A stretch of DNA of 6,660 nucleotides from positions 1 to 6,660 of the forward strand of contig VERS01000119.1 of NCBI GenBank assembly GCA_018882545.1, read 5' to 3'. Within the stretch, counting starts at the first letter, position 1; each line of letters opens with the position of its first letter. Both the position numbers and the translations under genes were made by a program. The notes beneath the pieces were generated by a model. That model saw nothing but the letters and a program-made list of their open reading frames with translations, did not search any database and had not been told where the DNA came from. This DNA comes from Mycobacterium sp. GTDB taxonomy: Bacteria > Actinomycetota > Actinomycetes > Mycobacteriales > Mycobacteriaceae. Below, in pieces: positions 6,215-6,660 of the stretch.

Positions 6215-6236
6215 GGTCAGGATCTGGTCAGGATCT
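6215..6236. repeat. 11-bp tandem duplication across the map stop codon
   Basis: GGTCAGGATCT is present at 6215-6225 and 6226-6236 with no mismatch. The first copy contains the map stop (TCA at 6217-6219, TGA on the coding strand). Because 11 is not a multiple of 3, the duplication sets the reading frame of the last codons. With one copy the protein would end Leu-Thr-Arg-Pro instead of Leu-Thr-Arg-Ser, at the same length. Confidence 0.85.
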
Positions 6237-6660
6237 CGGCACCCTCATCGGTCACCACGATGGTGTGCTCGAACTGGGCCGTCCACTTGCGATCCTTGGT
6301 GGCCACCGTCCAACCGTCCGGCCAGATCTCGTAGTCCAGCGACCCGAGGTTGATCATCGGCTCGATGGTGAACGTCATCCCGGGTTCCAGTACGGTCTCC
6401 ACGCTCGGCAGGTCGTAGTGCAGAACCACCAACCCGTTGTGGAAGGTGGTGCCGATACCGTGGCCGGTGAAATCGCGGACGACGTTGTAGCCGAACCGAT
6501 TTGCATAGGATTCGATCACCCTGCCGACGACCGACAGCGCCCGGCCCGGTTTGACCGCCTTGATCGCCCGCATGGTGGCCTCCTCGGTGCGCTCGACGAG
6601 CAGCCGGTGCTCCTCGGCGACATCCCCGGCCAGGAAGGTGGCGTTGGTGTCGCCGTGCAC
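6217..6660 (-). CDS. map: Type I methionine aminopeptidase, C-terminal half (runs off the right edge)
   Basis: The last 147 residues of a cytosolic metallo-aminopeptidase that removes initiator methionine from new proteins. The full-length family is about 255-290 aa, so nearly half is missing at the window edge. The GTG at 6660 is an internal valine codon, not the start. Visible active-site features, numbered in the fragment, are the metal-ligand Asp4 in HGDTNATF, the metal-ligand His67 in [10 protein letters not shown] with the substrate-contacting His74, Glu100 in TFTIEPM and Glu131 in [10 protein letters not shown]. The other metal-ligand Asp must lie outside the window. The wording HGDTNATF and [10 protein letters not shown] fits the mycobacterial MapB (type Ic) form rather than MapA, an assignment made from memory. 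It is upstream of cobQ on the same strand, but the 164-bp structured gap makes co-transcription uncertain. Confidence 0.95.
   Translation of the reverse strand: MHGDTNATFLAGDVAEEHRLLVERTEEATMRAIKAVKPGRALSVVGRVIESYANRFGYNVVRDFTGHGIGTTFHNGLVVLHYDLPSVETVLEPGMTFTIEPMINLGSLDYEIWPDGWTVATKDRKWTAQFEHTIVVTDEGAEILTRS

Noticed and set aside
6053..6216. Possible cobalamin riboswitch in the cobQ leader
   Set aside because: I looked for the conserved B12-box bases (GCCACTG-like) and the G-rich core on the minus strand and saw none; the gap is explained by the hairpin and tandem repeats.
5720..6353. Plus-strand open frames crossing the 18-bp array, reading as a repeated Arg-Arg-Ala-Ala-Glu-Asn peptide
   Set aside because: The repeat peptide only reflects an 18-bp unit divisible by three; the frames also run antisense through cobQ and map.

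Overview
This is a high-GC, tightly packed actinobacterial window, most likely from a non-tuberculous Mycobacteriaceae species (Mycolicibacterium-like). The glutamine-synthetase-like protein matches my memory of mycobacterial GlnA4 closely, down to its Arg-Gly-Phe-Glu-Arg C-terminus. The methionine aminopeptidase matches the MapB type. Codons are GC-rich at the third position, two genes use GTG starts, and the -10 elements look like TANNNT. The species cannot be fixed from the sequence alone.

Layout, left to right. Bases 1-110 hold a long hairpin (15-84) downstream of glnA4. A glnA4-type gamma-glutamyl-amine synthetase gene (111-1493, minus) is divergent from a 12-helix APC-superfamily amino acid/amine permease gene (1631-3202, plus). 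They share a 137-bp intergenic region with two facing TAGTGT -10 candidates and a small palindrome. The permease converges, after 26 bp, on a minus-strand run: an alpha/beta-hydrolase-like gene lacking the nucleophile serine (3229-3792), a small secreted lipoprotein gene (3855-4526), cobyric acid synthase cobQ (4532-6052) and the 3' half of map (6217 to the window edge). cobQ and the lipoprotein gene are almost contiguous and probably co-transcribed. No gene-free stretch exceeds 300 bases.

The 164-bp map-cobQ gap is the most structured non-coding part. It contains a perfect 21-bp inverted repeat related to the hairpin at 15-84, three perfect 18-bp tandem units bracketed by a 13-bp direct repeat, and a perfect 11-bp tandem duplication across the map stop codon.

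Functionally, the divergent permease/glnA4 pair looks like an uptake-plus-gamma-glutamylation module for an amine (polyamine, ethanolamine or similar), with glutamate as co-substrate. CobQ amidates the corrin ring in cobalamin biosynthesis, and MapB removes initiator methionine. I see no sign of a defence system, phage, transposon or CRISPR. As I recall, mapB and glnA4 are adjacent in M. tuberculosis, so the four genes between them here look like a lineage-variable block. I find no clearly new system; the repeats, the degenerate hydrolase and the uncharacterised lipoprotein deserve a second look.
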